DNA from: Panorpa germanica | Lineage: Eukaryota; Arthropoda; Insecta; Mecoptera; Panorpidae | DNA: 64,000 nt | NCBI GenBank assembly: GCA_963678705.1 | Contig: OY783210.1 | Location: forward strand, 16,803,331-16,867,330 | Direction: 5' to 3' | Shown: one piece after another, positions 9,901 through 18,560 of the stretch | Layout: every line of letters begins with the position of its first letter | Numbering within the stretch: the stretch's first letter is position 1 | Translations under genes and position numbers: made by a program | The notes under the pieces: model-generated | The model's database searches: none | What the model was told of the DNA's origin: nothing | The model's input: only the letters and a program-made list of their open reading frames with translations

Positions 9901-11893
9901 TAAATTAACCATATCACCTGTTTTGCAATACCCGGACTTTAGTAAAAATTTCGTTGTAACCACGGATGCAAGTAAATATGCTATAGGTGCAGTCCTTTCA
10001 CAAGGTACTATTAAGGAAAGCCACCCAATAGCATATGCTTCAAGAACTCTAAATAAGGCACAACAAAATTACACAACTACTGAACGTGAGTTATTAGCAG
10101 TAGTATGGGCTGTGGCTCATTTTAGACCCTATCTCTATGGAAAGTTTTTTAGTATCGTAACAGACCATCAAGCCTTGACTTGGTTAATGAGTATTAAGGA
10201 CCCGAGTTCTAGACTTATGCGTTGGCGGATAAAACTAGAGGAATATAATTACGAAGTAATATATAGACCAGGTAGTTCGATTCCACACGTAGATGCCCTA
10301 AGTCGCGTATACTCACTTCAGGTTGAAACAATGGATGTCACATACGAAAATTATTTAGAAATAATTAAAAATAAAATTATCATAAACAATAAAGTAATTG
10401 AACATGATAAAAGTTTATATGACGCACCGACGTCATTTTCATTAGTAGATTTTGTATCAAAAGATTTTAAAAATTCAATTGGAAATTCTCCTGAATTAAT
10501 CAATAAATTTAGTAGTATCAATGCATTTCTAATACAAGAAAAAGAAGTATCAGAAATTGCATATGTTGAAATTGATACTAGATTTATTATCTGTTTAATA
10601 ATTAAGGAATTTCATTTTAATCTACCAAATTATAAAGAAATATTTTTGGCATTAGTGAATCTGAAAAACTTTTGTACTTTACACAAAATTACTAACATAG
10701 CTATGAACAGGTTCGAGTCTGAACTAAGTAAATTAGATTTTGCCCAGTTACGAACTATGATCAGACATATCTTTGATAAAACAAATATAATAGTACACAT
10801 TTATAATGACAATATACTTAAAATTAGTGACCCTGAGTTAATAAACAATGTAATTTCGGAATTTCATGTTAATCCCACAGCAGGCCACTTAGGAGTTTCT
10901 AAAACAATTAAACGATTAAAATCACACTTTAAATTTCCAAGTATGATTAGAAAAGTTAAAAATTTTATTAGACAATGTGTATCATGTCAAAAGAATAAAG
11001 TGTGCAAATTAAATAAATGCCCATTAACAATTACATCGACTTCGAAACATAGTTTCGAAAGGTTGGCTTTGGACATAGTATATCTTCCCAAGAAAGACGA
11101 CAACGACAAATACAAATACTTACTAACAATACAGGATGACCTTACTAAATTTACGGAAGCTATTCCTATTATAAACCAGGAGGCAAATACTGTCGCGAAA
11201 GCATTAGTAACTAACGTTATTTGTAGGTACGGAGTTCCTAATATGATCTTAACAGACCAAGGAACAAATTTCATGTCAAAAATTTTTAAAGATATATGCA
11301 AATTGTTAAAAATTAAACAATTAAAAACAACAGCATTTAGACCAGCAACCAACGGTGCCTTAGAAAGAGTTCATAGAACCCTTGCCGAGTATCTAAGGAA
11401 TTTTTGTAAAAAGCAGGATGATTGGATAAATTGGATTCCCTATGCAATGTTCGTGTATAACACAACTCCGCATACAGCGACCGGTTTTACTCCTTTCGAA
11501 CTAATTTATGGACATAAGGCAAATCTGCCTTCAATTTTTTATAAAGAACCAATTGAGGTAAATACTTATAATAATTTTATAGTAGAACTCAAACACAGGT
11601 TACAAGTAGCGAGGGAACTTGCTATAAATAACTTGGTTAAAAGCAAAGAAAAAACAAAATTATATTTTGATAAAAGGGTCAATTCTCTTTTCACACCTGA
11701 AGTAAACGAACTAGTTTTATTAAGAAATGAACAGTTACCAACTAAAGGACAGTCAAAAAAACTTTTACCCTTATACGTAGGACCGTATAAAGTTACTAAA
11801 ATTATATCCCCTGTTAATACAGAAATACTAATTGGAAAAAAACATACGGTAGTTCATAATAATAGGTTGAAGAGATTTTGTACCAATGAATAA
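6944..11893 (+). CDS. gag-pol polyprotein (BEL-type Gag, Ty3/Gypsy-type Pol), 1649 aa
   Basis: Makes the particle protein and the enzymes that copy and integrate the element. Start: first ATG after an in-frame TAA. Residues 1-110: helical N-terminus. About 113-285: DUF1759-type Gag (FDGEYINWQSF, LSSIEKMHYLK, GEPLKLI, WNILCKRYDN). Zinc knuckle CX2CX4HX4C at 325-338. Aspartic protease DTG at 453-455, with GIIGLDIL at 523-529. RT about 690-900, with YLDD at 858-861. RNase H acidic residues D1008, E1047 or E1049, D1074 and D1117. Integrase zinc finger H1308, H1315, C1345, C1348; core D1377, D1438, E1474 (D,D35E). GPY/F-like motif near 1611-1616. All catalytic residues are present. One frame with no gag/pol shift is unusual for Ty3/Gypsy. 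No chromodomain and no env. Confidence 0.95.
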   Translation: MAPNVHSLTLVENTINLINEFSKNLEVQSTSLTIVELKIKNLDKAWVKYSSIVEALLPTLKNEEASAIVSKSMEVESIYDDTLIYLLNYKQTFENDTHIVDDSKSIDSIKNLNLSPMQLTVFDGEYINWQSFMELFTNLIRNNSKLSSIEKMHYLKLNLSGEPLKLIKNYPLTNDNYEIVWNILCKRYDNKVALIETCLNNLINYNVIRLESEINIKKLLDEINESIRALTELGIYSNHSDFMLIHILKTKLDFNSSKEWENRNNSELPTLNEFTEFLERRWRNLERRRHIKVKTYPSVPNSNSKPVSSKQIPNKVETKTKNLFCNHCKKSGHTEKYCFIKKENLDTGNPIAQVNTCREATILSEPSTCCERSKHLISDGSQVSFTNKTQHNSNNELCFFYDFDEINTGNLQNNNDILSFDSKNKNVKAKQTVDTIQFKMVAAKAKTVSFLLDTGSQISLIKQNILNNNVRINNKSKILLKGISEGTPYTLGSLKTSIILDSNKSKQTLQVVSENFPIKHDGIIGLDILRKLNAVINLKMNSVQFSECGKVIELPLININNIVLPARTRKIIPMSGSTVGVCVARELLPEVFLANALIKPVKNIFYISIINSSIKNIILSNFKPNIIPIDQFSIYHFSKSSPNNRKELLLNNLNLSHVNSELVTELIEICDSFNDIFFLPGDKLSCTSALSHKIKINSSKPVNVKPYRLPHAQKEIVEKHIQELLVNNIIEESDSPYNAPLLVVPKKPDALGNKQFRVVVDFRKLNEQTTSDAYPLPLIHDILDQLSGAKFFSTLDLASGFHQVPMLPEDKEKTAFSANFKHYQFVRMPFGLKGAPPMFQRLMSHVLTGLQGIDCLIYLDDVVIFGKNISEHNQRLKNVFSKLREHNLKLQPSKCNFLHKDLIYLGHVINETGILPDPSKVEAIKNFPIPNSPKQIKTFLGMSGYYRRHIPHYAEIAKPLYNAANSNVKVLEWSDQCDESFKTLKNKLTISPVLQYPDFSKNFVVTTDASKYAIGAVLSQGTIKESHPIAYASRTLNKAQQNYTTTERELLAVVWAVAHFRPYLYGKFFSIVTDHQALTWLMSIKDPSSRLMRWRIKLEEYNYEVIYRPGSSIPHVDALSRVYSLQVETMDVTYENYLEIIKNKIIINNKVIEHDKSLYDAPTSFSLVDFVSKDFKNSIGNSPELINKFSSINAFLIQEKEVSEIAYVEIDTRFIICLIIKEFHFNLPNYKEIFLALVNLKNFCTLHKITNIAMNRFESELSKLDFAQLRTMIRHIFDKTNIIVHIYNDNILKISDPELINNVISEFHVNPTAGHLGVSKTIKRLKSHFKFPSMIRKVKNFIRQCVSCQKNKVCKLNKCPLTITSTSKHSFERLALDIVYLPKKDDNDKYKYLLTIQDDLTKFTEAIPIINQEANTVAKALVTNVICRYGVPNMILTDQGTNFMSKIFKDICKLLKIKQLKTTAFRPATNGALERVHRTLAEYLRNFCKKQDDWINWIPYAMFVYNTTPHTATGFTPFELIYGHKANLPSIFYKEPIEVNTYNNFIVELKHRLQVARELAINNLVKSKEKTKLYFDKRVNSLFTPEVNELVLLRNEQLPTKGQSKKLLPLYVGPYKVTKIISPVNTEILIGKKHTVVHNNRLKRFCTNE

Positions 11894-12070
11894 AAACTTG
11901 ACGAATGAAATGGATTTTGTCAGGGATGATTGTTTTGTGGAGCAGTGTTAACTCTATACGATGGGATCAGAATCGTTGTCGACACTTTGCTTCTCTTTTT
12001 GTTTTTTTTCTAGAATTGTAACTCGTATATTTTGTTTTTATACGTGTCCCTTTTTTTTTGAAAGGGGGTG

Positions 12071-12102
12071 TTGTGATATGTACGACATCTCCCCTATCAC
12101 AA
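12071..12102 (+). other. hairpin at the LTR-start-like sequence upstream of the 3' LTR
   Basis: TTGTGATA (12071-12078) and TATCACAA (12095-12102) are exact 8-base inverted copies. They follow a GAAAGGGGG purine run, and the first bases mimic the TGTTGT of the LTR. The true LTR start also has an inverted pair (GTAAGT/ACTTAC), so the fold is kept while the sequence differs. Confidence 0.6.
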
Positions 12103-12173
12103 TTTTTCCTTTTTCTTTTCCTTAGAGCAGAAACGCATATGTTTTGTTTTATATGCGTTCCTTTTCTTTGGTT

Positions 12174-12179
12174 GAGGAG
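12174..12179 (+). other. short purine tract (candidate plus-strand primer)
   Basis: GAGGAG directly abuts the TG of the 3' LTR. It is short for a polypurine tract. The stronger purine run GAAAGGGGG lies about 110 bases upstream, beside an LTR-like TGTTGT, so which one primes plus-strand synthesis is not certain. Position relative to the LTR favours this one. Confidence 0.5.
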
Positions 12180-12927
12180 TGTTGTAAGTACGCATATGTC
12201 GCACTTACCTTTTATTTTTAATGATATTAAATGTTAATTATGTAATAGAATTATATTATGTAAACAGTTTTTGTATTAGTATTAAGATCGTAAAGAATAA
12301 TTATTTAAGTTTAGCGCTTATAAATATTGTCTCTGGTTTGTGGAGATTAATATTGATTTAATGCTGGTAATTCAGTATTGGCGTTCTGTGATGTGAAATA
12401 AATTATTATATATTAAATTGCACAAGACGCTGAAAGCCAGTCTTCTCCTGAGTCTCAAAGCAAGCATTACTATTCGCAACTTCGTACGTATTGAATAGTG
12501 AGCACATTTCAACTATTAATTAAATTATAACACTATAGAATTACATTTTGTTTTATATCTGTCATCTTCGTTAATCTAATAAAATACTATTGTAATTAAG
12601 TAAGCAGATATAATATTACAACGAATAAATGATATATTTTAATAAAAGTGTTTGTATTAATAGTAATAAAAAGATACTAATTGTTCAACCGTCGCATGTC
12701 GCAACGAGGTTACTTTAGACCGCTCAAGTATTCTCTAATTGCAACAATACACCGTCTGAACAAGAATCCTTATTAATCATCTTAAGAAAGATATTCGATT
12801 ACTACTGTAATTGGTGTTGGAAGTCGTCAACTGAAGAATCTACTACCAGAAGCTAGCATCCCTGCAGAATGTACTAGTAAGCTGAGTAATCTCCTCCAGA
12901 ACGACAATACGACACAATTTTACAACA
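12180..12927 (+). repeat. 3' long terminal repeat (748 bp)
   Basis: Same length as the 5' LTR and read through as identical. It begins TGTTGTAAGTACGC and ends TTTTACAACA. The polyadenylation signal is at the equivalent position, about 12397-12402. Confidence 0.92.
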
Positions 12928-12937
12928 ATGTATATGT
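12928..12937 (+). repeat. target site of LTR element, right copy
   Basis: ATGTATATGT follows the LTR and matches 5201-5210 exactly. The LTR element therefore interrupted one continuous site. Confidence 0.8.
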
Positions 12938-13612
12938 TGGAAAGTATATTAATATAAATCATTGTAACGAATTTTCGTTTAGAGAATTTTAAAATATAAG
13001 AAAATATGTAAAATAAATACCTGGGAGCATATTTAATATTTACTGGAAATTTTGCTTAAATTATATAATAATATATAACTGTCTACACATCACATTGCAA
13101 ATGAAATAAACTGTTTAGTTCTATCTATAAGTTATGCTCAATTCTATTGAAATCGCCTCAAATTCTAAATTTAAAAAAAAACTAAAGAACTTACACTTTA
13201 AAAAAAATTGTATTCTAAAATTTAAAAAGTGTAAATCAGCAATACATAGTAATTTACAATTAGAATCTATGTTTAGTTTATCCTTGTCTCTTTTCTTTCT
13301 ACTTACTTCCGCCATCTTTCATTCTTGCCGTTTCTTCCATCCCCTCATGTACTCCTAATCCTCTTTTACTCTTTACATAAATGTAGTTTAATTAAGCAAA
13401 ATATATAGGTTCCGTTTTTTATTAATTAACTGCGGTCGGTCAATGATAAAACTAAAATTAAAAACCAATATTTCAGGTTATACTTCATGTATGCCATAAC
13501 TAACCTAAAAAACCTAAACATAAGACATAACCTAAAATATTTAATATAGACCTATTCCATATTCAAATTAGAAGCAAGAGTAATCATGAAATCAATTTTT
13601 ACTAATAGACCG
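12938..13612. other. intergenic, nothing recognised
   Basis: AT-rich with long A and T runs. ORFs of 60-75 codons on both strands overlap and lack motifs. Confidence 0.5.
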
Positions 13613-14157
13613 GGCGCTAGAGGTAAGTGAGTATGCAAAATGTGAGGACCGAATTCCACCAATGGATTTACGTTAAGAAAAGGCTAAAAATTAATAATGC
13701 GGATCTTGCCGGTCAAATATTTGGTCCATTTTTTTATCCCTCTACTCTTATTTGTTTCAATTGTTCATTATTTAGGTCAAGGTTTCCCAAAGATATAAAG
13801 GCTGCTTGTACAAAATCTTCAGACGCAGCTTTCAAACATTGCATTTTACTGCCAAATCTGTTAGTAGTGTCGCAACCACTTATAGCATGTAAGCTGGCAA
13901 AATATCGCATATCCTTCACCCAGTGATTCAGCGCTAAATGGCATCCTAGAAAATGTTTCTTTGTATGAGAACCATCGAACCATAGACCAAGACACTCGAT
14001 ATTTGCTAAGTATAGGAGAGGGGTTGTGAAGGGAGCGGGAAAGGACCATCACAGCTGGTGGCAAGATGTGTTATGTTATTATTTGGGGTCTCAGGTATAA
14101 GAATCCGACCATAGTTGCTGGTCCTCACATTTTGCATACTCAACTACCAATTGCGCC
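13613..14157. mobile_element. 545-bp element with ~39-bp terminal inverted repeats
   Basis: The ends at 13613-13650 and 14120-14157 are inverted copies. They share GGCGC at the tip, a GGTA block, and a perfect 22-base core starting GAGTATGCAAAATG and ending GAGGACC. The interior is GC-richer than its surroundings and contains part of a transposon-associated coding sequence on the minus strand (13734-13919). It is too short to be autonomous. I could not find a clear target duplication, so the superfamily is open. Confidence 0.75.
13734..13919 (-). pseudogene. fragment with HAISGCDTT motif, transposon-associated
   Basis: The frame contains LHAISGCDTTNRFGSK followed by FVQAAFISLGN. A histidine-alanine-x-x-GCDT core followed by a glycine-lysine-like turn is one I know from large uncharacterised proteins of arthropods and cnidarians that travel with DNA transposons. 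I am not sure of the superfamily. Only about 60 codons survive inside a 545-bp element with inverted ends, and neighbouring frames are broken. This is a captured or deleted remnant, not a working gene. Confidence 0.5.
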
Positions 14158-14795
14158 TGCACTATAATTGAATAACCATTTGGTATTATCCTTCAGTATT
14201 AATTTATCAACTCTTCAATCCAGTTTTCTTTTAAAGCACCATTTTATTTCTCTTTCATGTTTTAAATTTTCCACGTGACATAAAAAATAAATGAAGTATT
14301 TTCAGTTGAACTACTTAAATTTTCCAATGTAGTTTGTATATAATGGGTTGTGACCCGTAATAATGATGTTTATTTCTTTAGCGAATATTTTCATATGAAT
14401 ACTTTGCTAATACTTCAGTATATTTTTTGCCCTTTCGCTAATTAAAAATAAAATCCCTATGGAATGAAGGGTTGCTGCTACCCTGAGGTTTCTACCTTGC
14501 AGATAGGGGTTTGTTGTATATACCTATATATGTATTAAATATACCTATAGGTTATATTCGCTTAAAAATTATATATTAATGTAGCTATTAATATTCCGCA
14601 TAAAAAAAGATATATTCGCAATAAACTTTGTAAAGGTTGTAACTTGAACAAAAGACTGTCCATTGTTGATTAAAACAATATTTTACAGTGTATACAATAC
14701 TAAACAAAAGTAGCCGTTAGAATATGATTTAAAATAAATATATGTACAAGAATGTGACAAGGTTTGAAGGTATTTAAATGAGTTATTTTACAACA
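14158..14795. other. intergenic, nothing recognised
   Basis: AT-rich with a short stretch of (TATA)-like repeats near 14515-14580. No ORF or named repeat. Confidence 0.5.
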
Positions 14796-14880
14796 TTACT
14801 CAATAAGTTCGTAAAATAACGTATAGATGGCAGCAGTATTAACAAATCCATAAGATTTTTAGATTATACTAAACTTTAAA
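14796..14880 (+). mobile_element. family A transposon terminus, truncated copy 2
   Basis: It begins ACTCAATAAGTTCGTAAA, then ATAGATGGCAGC and AACAAATCCATA, matching the first blocks of family A. The copy is cut off after about 85 bp. Confidence 0.6.
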
Positions 14881-15888
14881 TGATAGACACTACAGCGAAC
14901 TCTACAACACTAAACAAAATCAGAAACACAACAAAAGAAAGAGGGCAGTAGGCTACAACGATCTACTTCATTGTCAATAAGTTGTTTCACAGATAGAGAC
15001 CTTCCTTTCTATTCTCAATTACAAAACAACTATAATAATTGTATAGAAAAGCACTAGCACAGGAGCTAAGAGCGCCTTAGGTTGGCCTTTAAAATAAATT
15101 AAACCAAAAGAATGCTCTAGCTGAGGTACATTTCAAAAGACTAACATCAGCGACGTTCATCGTGGGTGGTACACTTGGACACAACACCAGACAAGAAAAC
15201 CTGACAATAAAGTCTTAGAAATGTTATACCGCATAAATCGGAAGACGAGTGTTTATTATTTAATTTCAGACAGCACAAGAAATCACCTCATGAACATAAA
15301 GCGGACAACTTATACTATATACTATAGGAAAACTATAATTAACCTCACCATGTTCAGAACCAATAATATAAATGTCAAGCAGTTATGTCCTTTGAAATAC
15401 GAAGTCGTATTTATAAGAAATTACACGAAATGACAGAATGAAATTAAGACATAAAAACAACATAAGTCACAGAAATAAAACTAGTTGTTGGTTTATACAC
15501 TTACAAGAATCCAAATGGGTTTAGTCATGTGCCATACTGCTGCCGTATATTGCCTTGTTGCCATAATGTTTTCATGTTATTACCCATAAATTTATTTGTT
15601 TATGAAGATATAAACTTTTGCCATTACGGTCTATGCAATTAGTTTCTATTCTATAACACAAAAATCGATATCCTGTGCAAGTGAACTATATTGCTATTTT
15701 AATGTCTGTTATTTTTCAAATGGTTATTGGGAAAACTAACTAAGTCAAATTTTAAGTGATGAAAACGAATTACTTTTTTGATTAGATTATTTCACCTATA
15801 ACAATACTCTGATTATTACTTTAGTTATAGCAATTAGACATATACCACTTAAACCACTTTTCCTTCGCGTTCCTATCGATTTTTACGA
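14881..15888. other. intergenic, nothing recognised
   Basis: A 70-codon ORF at 15221-15433 has no motif or splice context. No repeat ends recognised. Confidence 0.5.
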
Positions 15889-16413
15889 TTGCATCTATGT
15901 TATTATTTATTGTTTATTGTTCGCCTTTCGGCTTTACAATCTACATTCTTAATACATTTCAAATACTTCAAATTACAATTAAATTTACATTATTCTCCAC
16001 CAGCTTATTTATTCTCCTGTTTTTTCTTTCCTTCTTACTATTTCCGCCATCCACCTCTTTCCTTCACTGCCTCCCTTTAATAGCTGGCCAATATTCCTTT
16101 CGCTCGCTACTTTTTCCTTACACTCAAACTTAATGTGCTCCAGTGTTTCGTCCTCCACTCCGCACATTCTACACTTTCTTTCCTCACTCTTTTCCCAGTA
16201 TCTGTTTCCTTTTTTCTCATTTCCCAATCTAAACCTTACTGTTCTTCTTATGTGTTTTATGTCTTTTTCTATAAGGTACTGAGGCACATTATTTTCCCAT
16301 AACCTTTTATATCTTTTATTGTAGATACTTTTTTCTATTTTTCCCATTCTCTCCTGCTGTTGTATCTCCTTATCCCTTCTCATTAGCTCCTCTTCCACAC
16401 TTGCATCTATGTT
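15889..16413 (-). mobile_element. 5'-truncated LINE (family E) with exact 13-bp target duplication
   Basis: TTGCATCTATGTT stands at 15889-15901 and again at 16401-16413. Between them, the minus strand reads ORF2 C-terminus, about 100 bp of 3' UTR and an AACAATAAACAATAAATAAT-type tail against the left duplication. This is the full signature of target-primed reverse transcription. The same 3' UTR end (GTAGATTGTAAAGC, GAAAGGC) occurs near 53386-53410, so a second copy of the family lies in the palindrome spacer. Confidence 0.85.
16009..16398 (-). pseudogene. LINE ORF2 C-terminal fragment (zinc-knuckle end), 129 codons
   Basis: A charged frame with RRTVRFRLGNEKKGNRYWE, then a knuckle C-R-M-C-G...HIKFEC. 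This is the C-terminal cysteine-histidine motif of jockey/R1-type LINE ORF2 proteins, downstream of the reverse transcriptase. The fragment starts at the 5' truncation point, beside the right target duplication. There are no internal stops, so the insertion is not very old. The RT and endonuclease are missing, so it cannot function. I recall similar tails from ant and wasp genomes, a weak hint at the host. Confidence 0.75.
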
Positions 16414-16490
16414 TCAGTTTTTATTTAAGTTTTTAATGTTGTAGATTTGCATCTATGTTTCAGTTTTTATTTAAGTTTTTAATGTTTAAG
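16401..16490 (+). repeat. 46-bp direct tandem duplication next to the LINE target site
   Basis: Two copies, 16401-16446 and 16447-16490, both beginning TTGCATCTATGTTTCAG. Because the LINE duplication uses the first 13 bases, this target sequence is present three times in the region. Confidence 0.85.
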
Positions 16491-16746
16491 ATAATATGTA
16501 TTAAATCCAATCGTTTTAAAACGAAACTTTACCAGATGATTGCTAAGATAAGATAATACAAATTTATACTAGAGGAATTGATAATAAAATTTCATTGAAC
16601 CAAAAGGACGTATTTGGTAAAATAATTTGATATTAGGTGTCACAAAGTCATTGGAAGAAAATGAGGTATAGATGGAGGAATGATATTGGAAAGCAGCATT
16701 TAAAATTTTAAGTATTCATTACTCTTTATTCTAACTCTAATATACC

Positions 16747-16999
16747 TAGTAAACAATTTGGTGAAGTGCCCTATTTAGTGACGTTTCTATCACTATTTCA
16801 CTTCAATTATAGTTCGCATCAACTTTATCTTCATTTGTATTCCGATAGATGGAGTTATTTCGCCATTTGTAGCCGATAAAGTAGACATTTTATATGAAAA
16901 AATGTGAGAAACTGAACTATAAATGAACTCTTTCATGACAAAAAAATCATGACGCATCTTCAATATGATGTCAAAGTGACTCCAAAATGTTTACTGGGT
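16747..16999. mobile_element. MITE, CCCAGTAAACA family, copy 2
   Basis: The left end CCTAGTAAACAATTTGGTG and the right end CCAAAATGTTTACTGGG are inverted. TA dinucleotides adjoin both tips. The interior shares long blocks, in the opposite orientation, with 30020-30209 (for example CGCCATTTGTAGCCGATAAA). No ORF. Non-autonomous DNA element. Confidence 0.7.
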
Positions 17000-18180
17000 A
17001 TAAGTTATAAATTTATCTAATATGAATATTTGCATATATAAATATATATATAAGACATCATCAAAAGTTAAAAATGTTCTTTACGTTTTGAAATTGCGAT
17101 AAAGATTATAAATATGCCAAAGACACGTGTCCTTTACAAGCAGGTGTTGCCAGAGAAGAAACTACAAAAAATATTATATTAAATTTTCTTAATATTTTAT
17201 CTAATAGTTTTGATATCTAGCAAGGTATCTATATTCATATTTCTCATATCTTAACTTCTAGTTTTTAGTAATTCTTTTTAAAAGAAAAATATAGATAAGA
17301 AATTTTCGAAAAAAAAAAAAACATTTCCATTGTCCCACTTTTTGTAAAAAAAAACATATTGCAAACTTTTGCAAATAAACTTATTGAATATTTTTTCTAG
17401 TTTCCAACTATTTCATGACATTCTTATCCGAGTGTATAATCCATGACCAAACTCAATAAAGAAGTTTCCTTTATCTTCAACGATTTGACGTTCACACAGA
17501 TATAAACTCCAATCTAAAAATAAAAAGCTAATACTGTCTTGTTCTTTTCGTGTGAAATAAGAAAAACTCAATCAACATCTGGAGCTTCTCCTTCCTCATA
17601 CTTACCCCCCTCCCCCACACTCTCACTGGGTTTCTCCCTTTACTCGCATAGTTATTAAAAAGTCTCTCAGGAAATTGAATATTAAAATATTAAAATTAAA
17701 AAAGTACACTTCTTCGTATTTTCTTACAGATAACCGAATCAATTTTTAACGGATCAAGTTATTAAATTATAAACAGTGAAATGTAATATTTTAATGAAAA
17801 ATAAAAAAAATACTCGACTTTATTTGGATACATTTATTTTAGATACTTTGTATCGTTGTGGGAATAAATACAAATTTAATCCTTAATCATATTACTACGA
17901 AATTCGACTGCGTGATTACTAGGTTCATCTGTTTTCTAATCAAAATATATCTTTTATAGATAATTATTGATGGATACAGTTCTGCCGGCTATTCCATCAA
18001 AATATGACCTTTTAATTAAAATGTAATTAATTTTCTTTGAACAATTTCTTTCATTTGTTTTAATTCATTTCAAAGAAAGATATGTAAACAACTTAAAAAG
18101 TCAAACAGATATAACTTTGTTACATTAATACGTTCATAACATATCTTAATAAATTATATTTCAAATTAAAGATTATTTTT
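17000..18180. other. intergenic, nothing recognised
   Basis: AT-rich, with A-runs and a pyrimidine-rich patch near 17580-17640. No ORF above 60 codons. Confidence 0.5.
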
Positions 18181-18560
18181 ATCTCTACATGATGAGATAC
18201 GATTGCTTATGTACAAGTTTCCGCAAATAGGGGTTGCTGTCTGTTAAAGATACATAAGAGCGAGAGAGAGATATCGCGCCATACATTCATCAACAAAGAC
18301 GCAGCGTACTGGCTGTTCGATACGTCAGAAGAGAAAAATTTAAAGAACAATTAACGACGAAACGCTTGAAAGAAGGAGACACAGTGGAGATAAAAGAGAT
18401 AACCGAGCAGTTGAAGAGAGCCACGTAAAAAAGGACAAAGGAAAGGAGAGAGGGAGAGGTGTGATTAAAACAAAGACAGAAGAGGCTTAGTAGAGAACTA
18501 AGAAAGTATCAGTGATAATTTAAGTCTATAGTTAAGTTAATTTTAAAATGATTTATAAAA
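18181..18560 (+). other. purine-rich segment with a 56-codon coding-looking frame
   Basis: The plus-strand frame 18258-18425 has no Met. It is open and charged (RRSVLAVRYVRREKFKEQL, later LKEGDTVEIKEITEQLKRAT) and ends TAA, followed by more A/G-rich sequence. It looks like protein-coding debris, perhaps from a LINE or a captured exon. I do not recognise it. Codon composition contrasts with the AT-rich DNA on both sides. Confidence 0.3.

Larger units (their letters stand above)
11894..12179 (+). other. 3' untranslated region with a duplicated hairpin and purine-tract module
   Basis: Two similar modules stand in tandem. Module 1: hairpin 12024-12029/12039-12044 (CGTATA/TATACG), T-rich tract, GAAAGGGGG (12060-12067), then TGTTGTGATA, which opens a second hairpin. 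Module 2: hairpin 12132-12140/12151-12159 (AACGCATAT/ATATGCGTT), pyrimidine tract, GAGGAG, then the real LTR start TGTTGTAAGT. Module 1 thus looks like an old or decoy copy of the tract-LTR junction. Confidence 0.65.
5211..12927 (+). mobile_element. complete young LTR retrotransposon, Ty3/Gypsy-type pol with BEL-like Gag
   Basis: A 7717-bp element: 5' LTR (5211-5958), primer site (5960), 970-bp leader, one gag-pol ORF (6944-11893), 286-bp 3' region and 3' LTR (12180-12927). The LTRs begin TG and end CA and look identical on reading both through. The flanks repeat ATGT. Identical LTRs plus an intact frame mean a very recent insertion that may still be mobile. There is no env frame after pol, so it would spread within cells only. 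Classification rests on the RT and integrase motifs (see the CDS). The BEL-type Gag makes it a mosaic. Confidence 0.93.

Noticed and set aside
6944-11893. frameshift site between gag and pol
   Set aside because: The frame is continuous from Gag through integrase, so none is needed.
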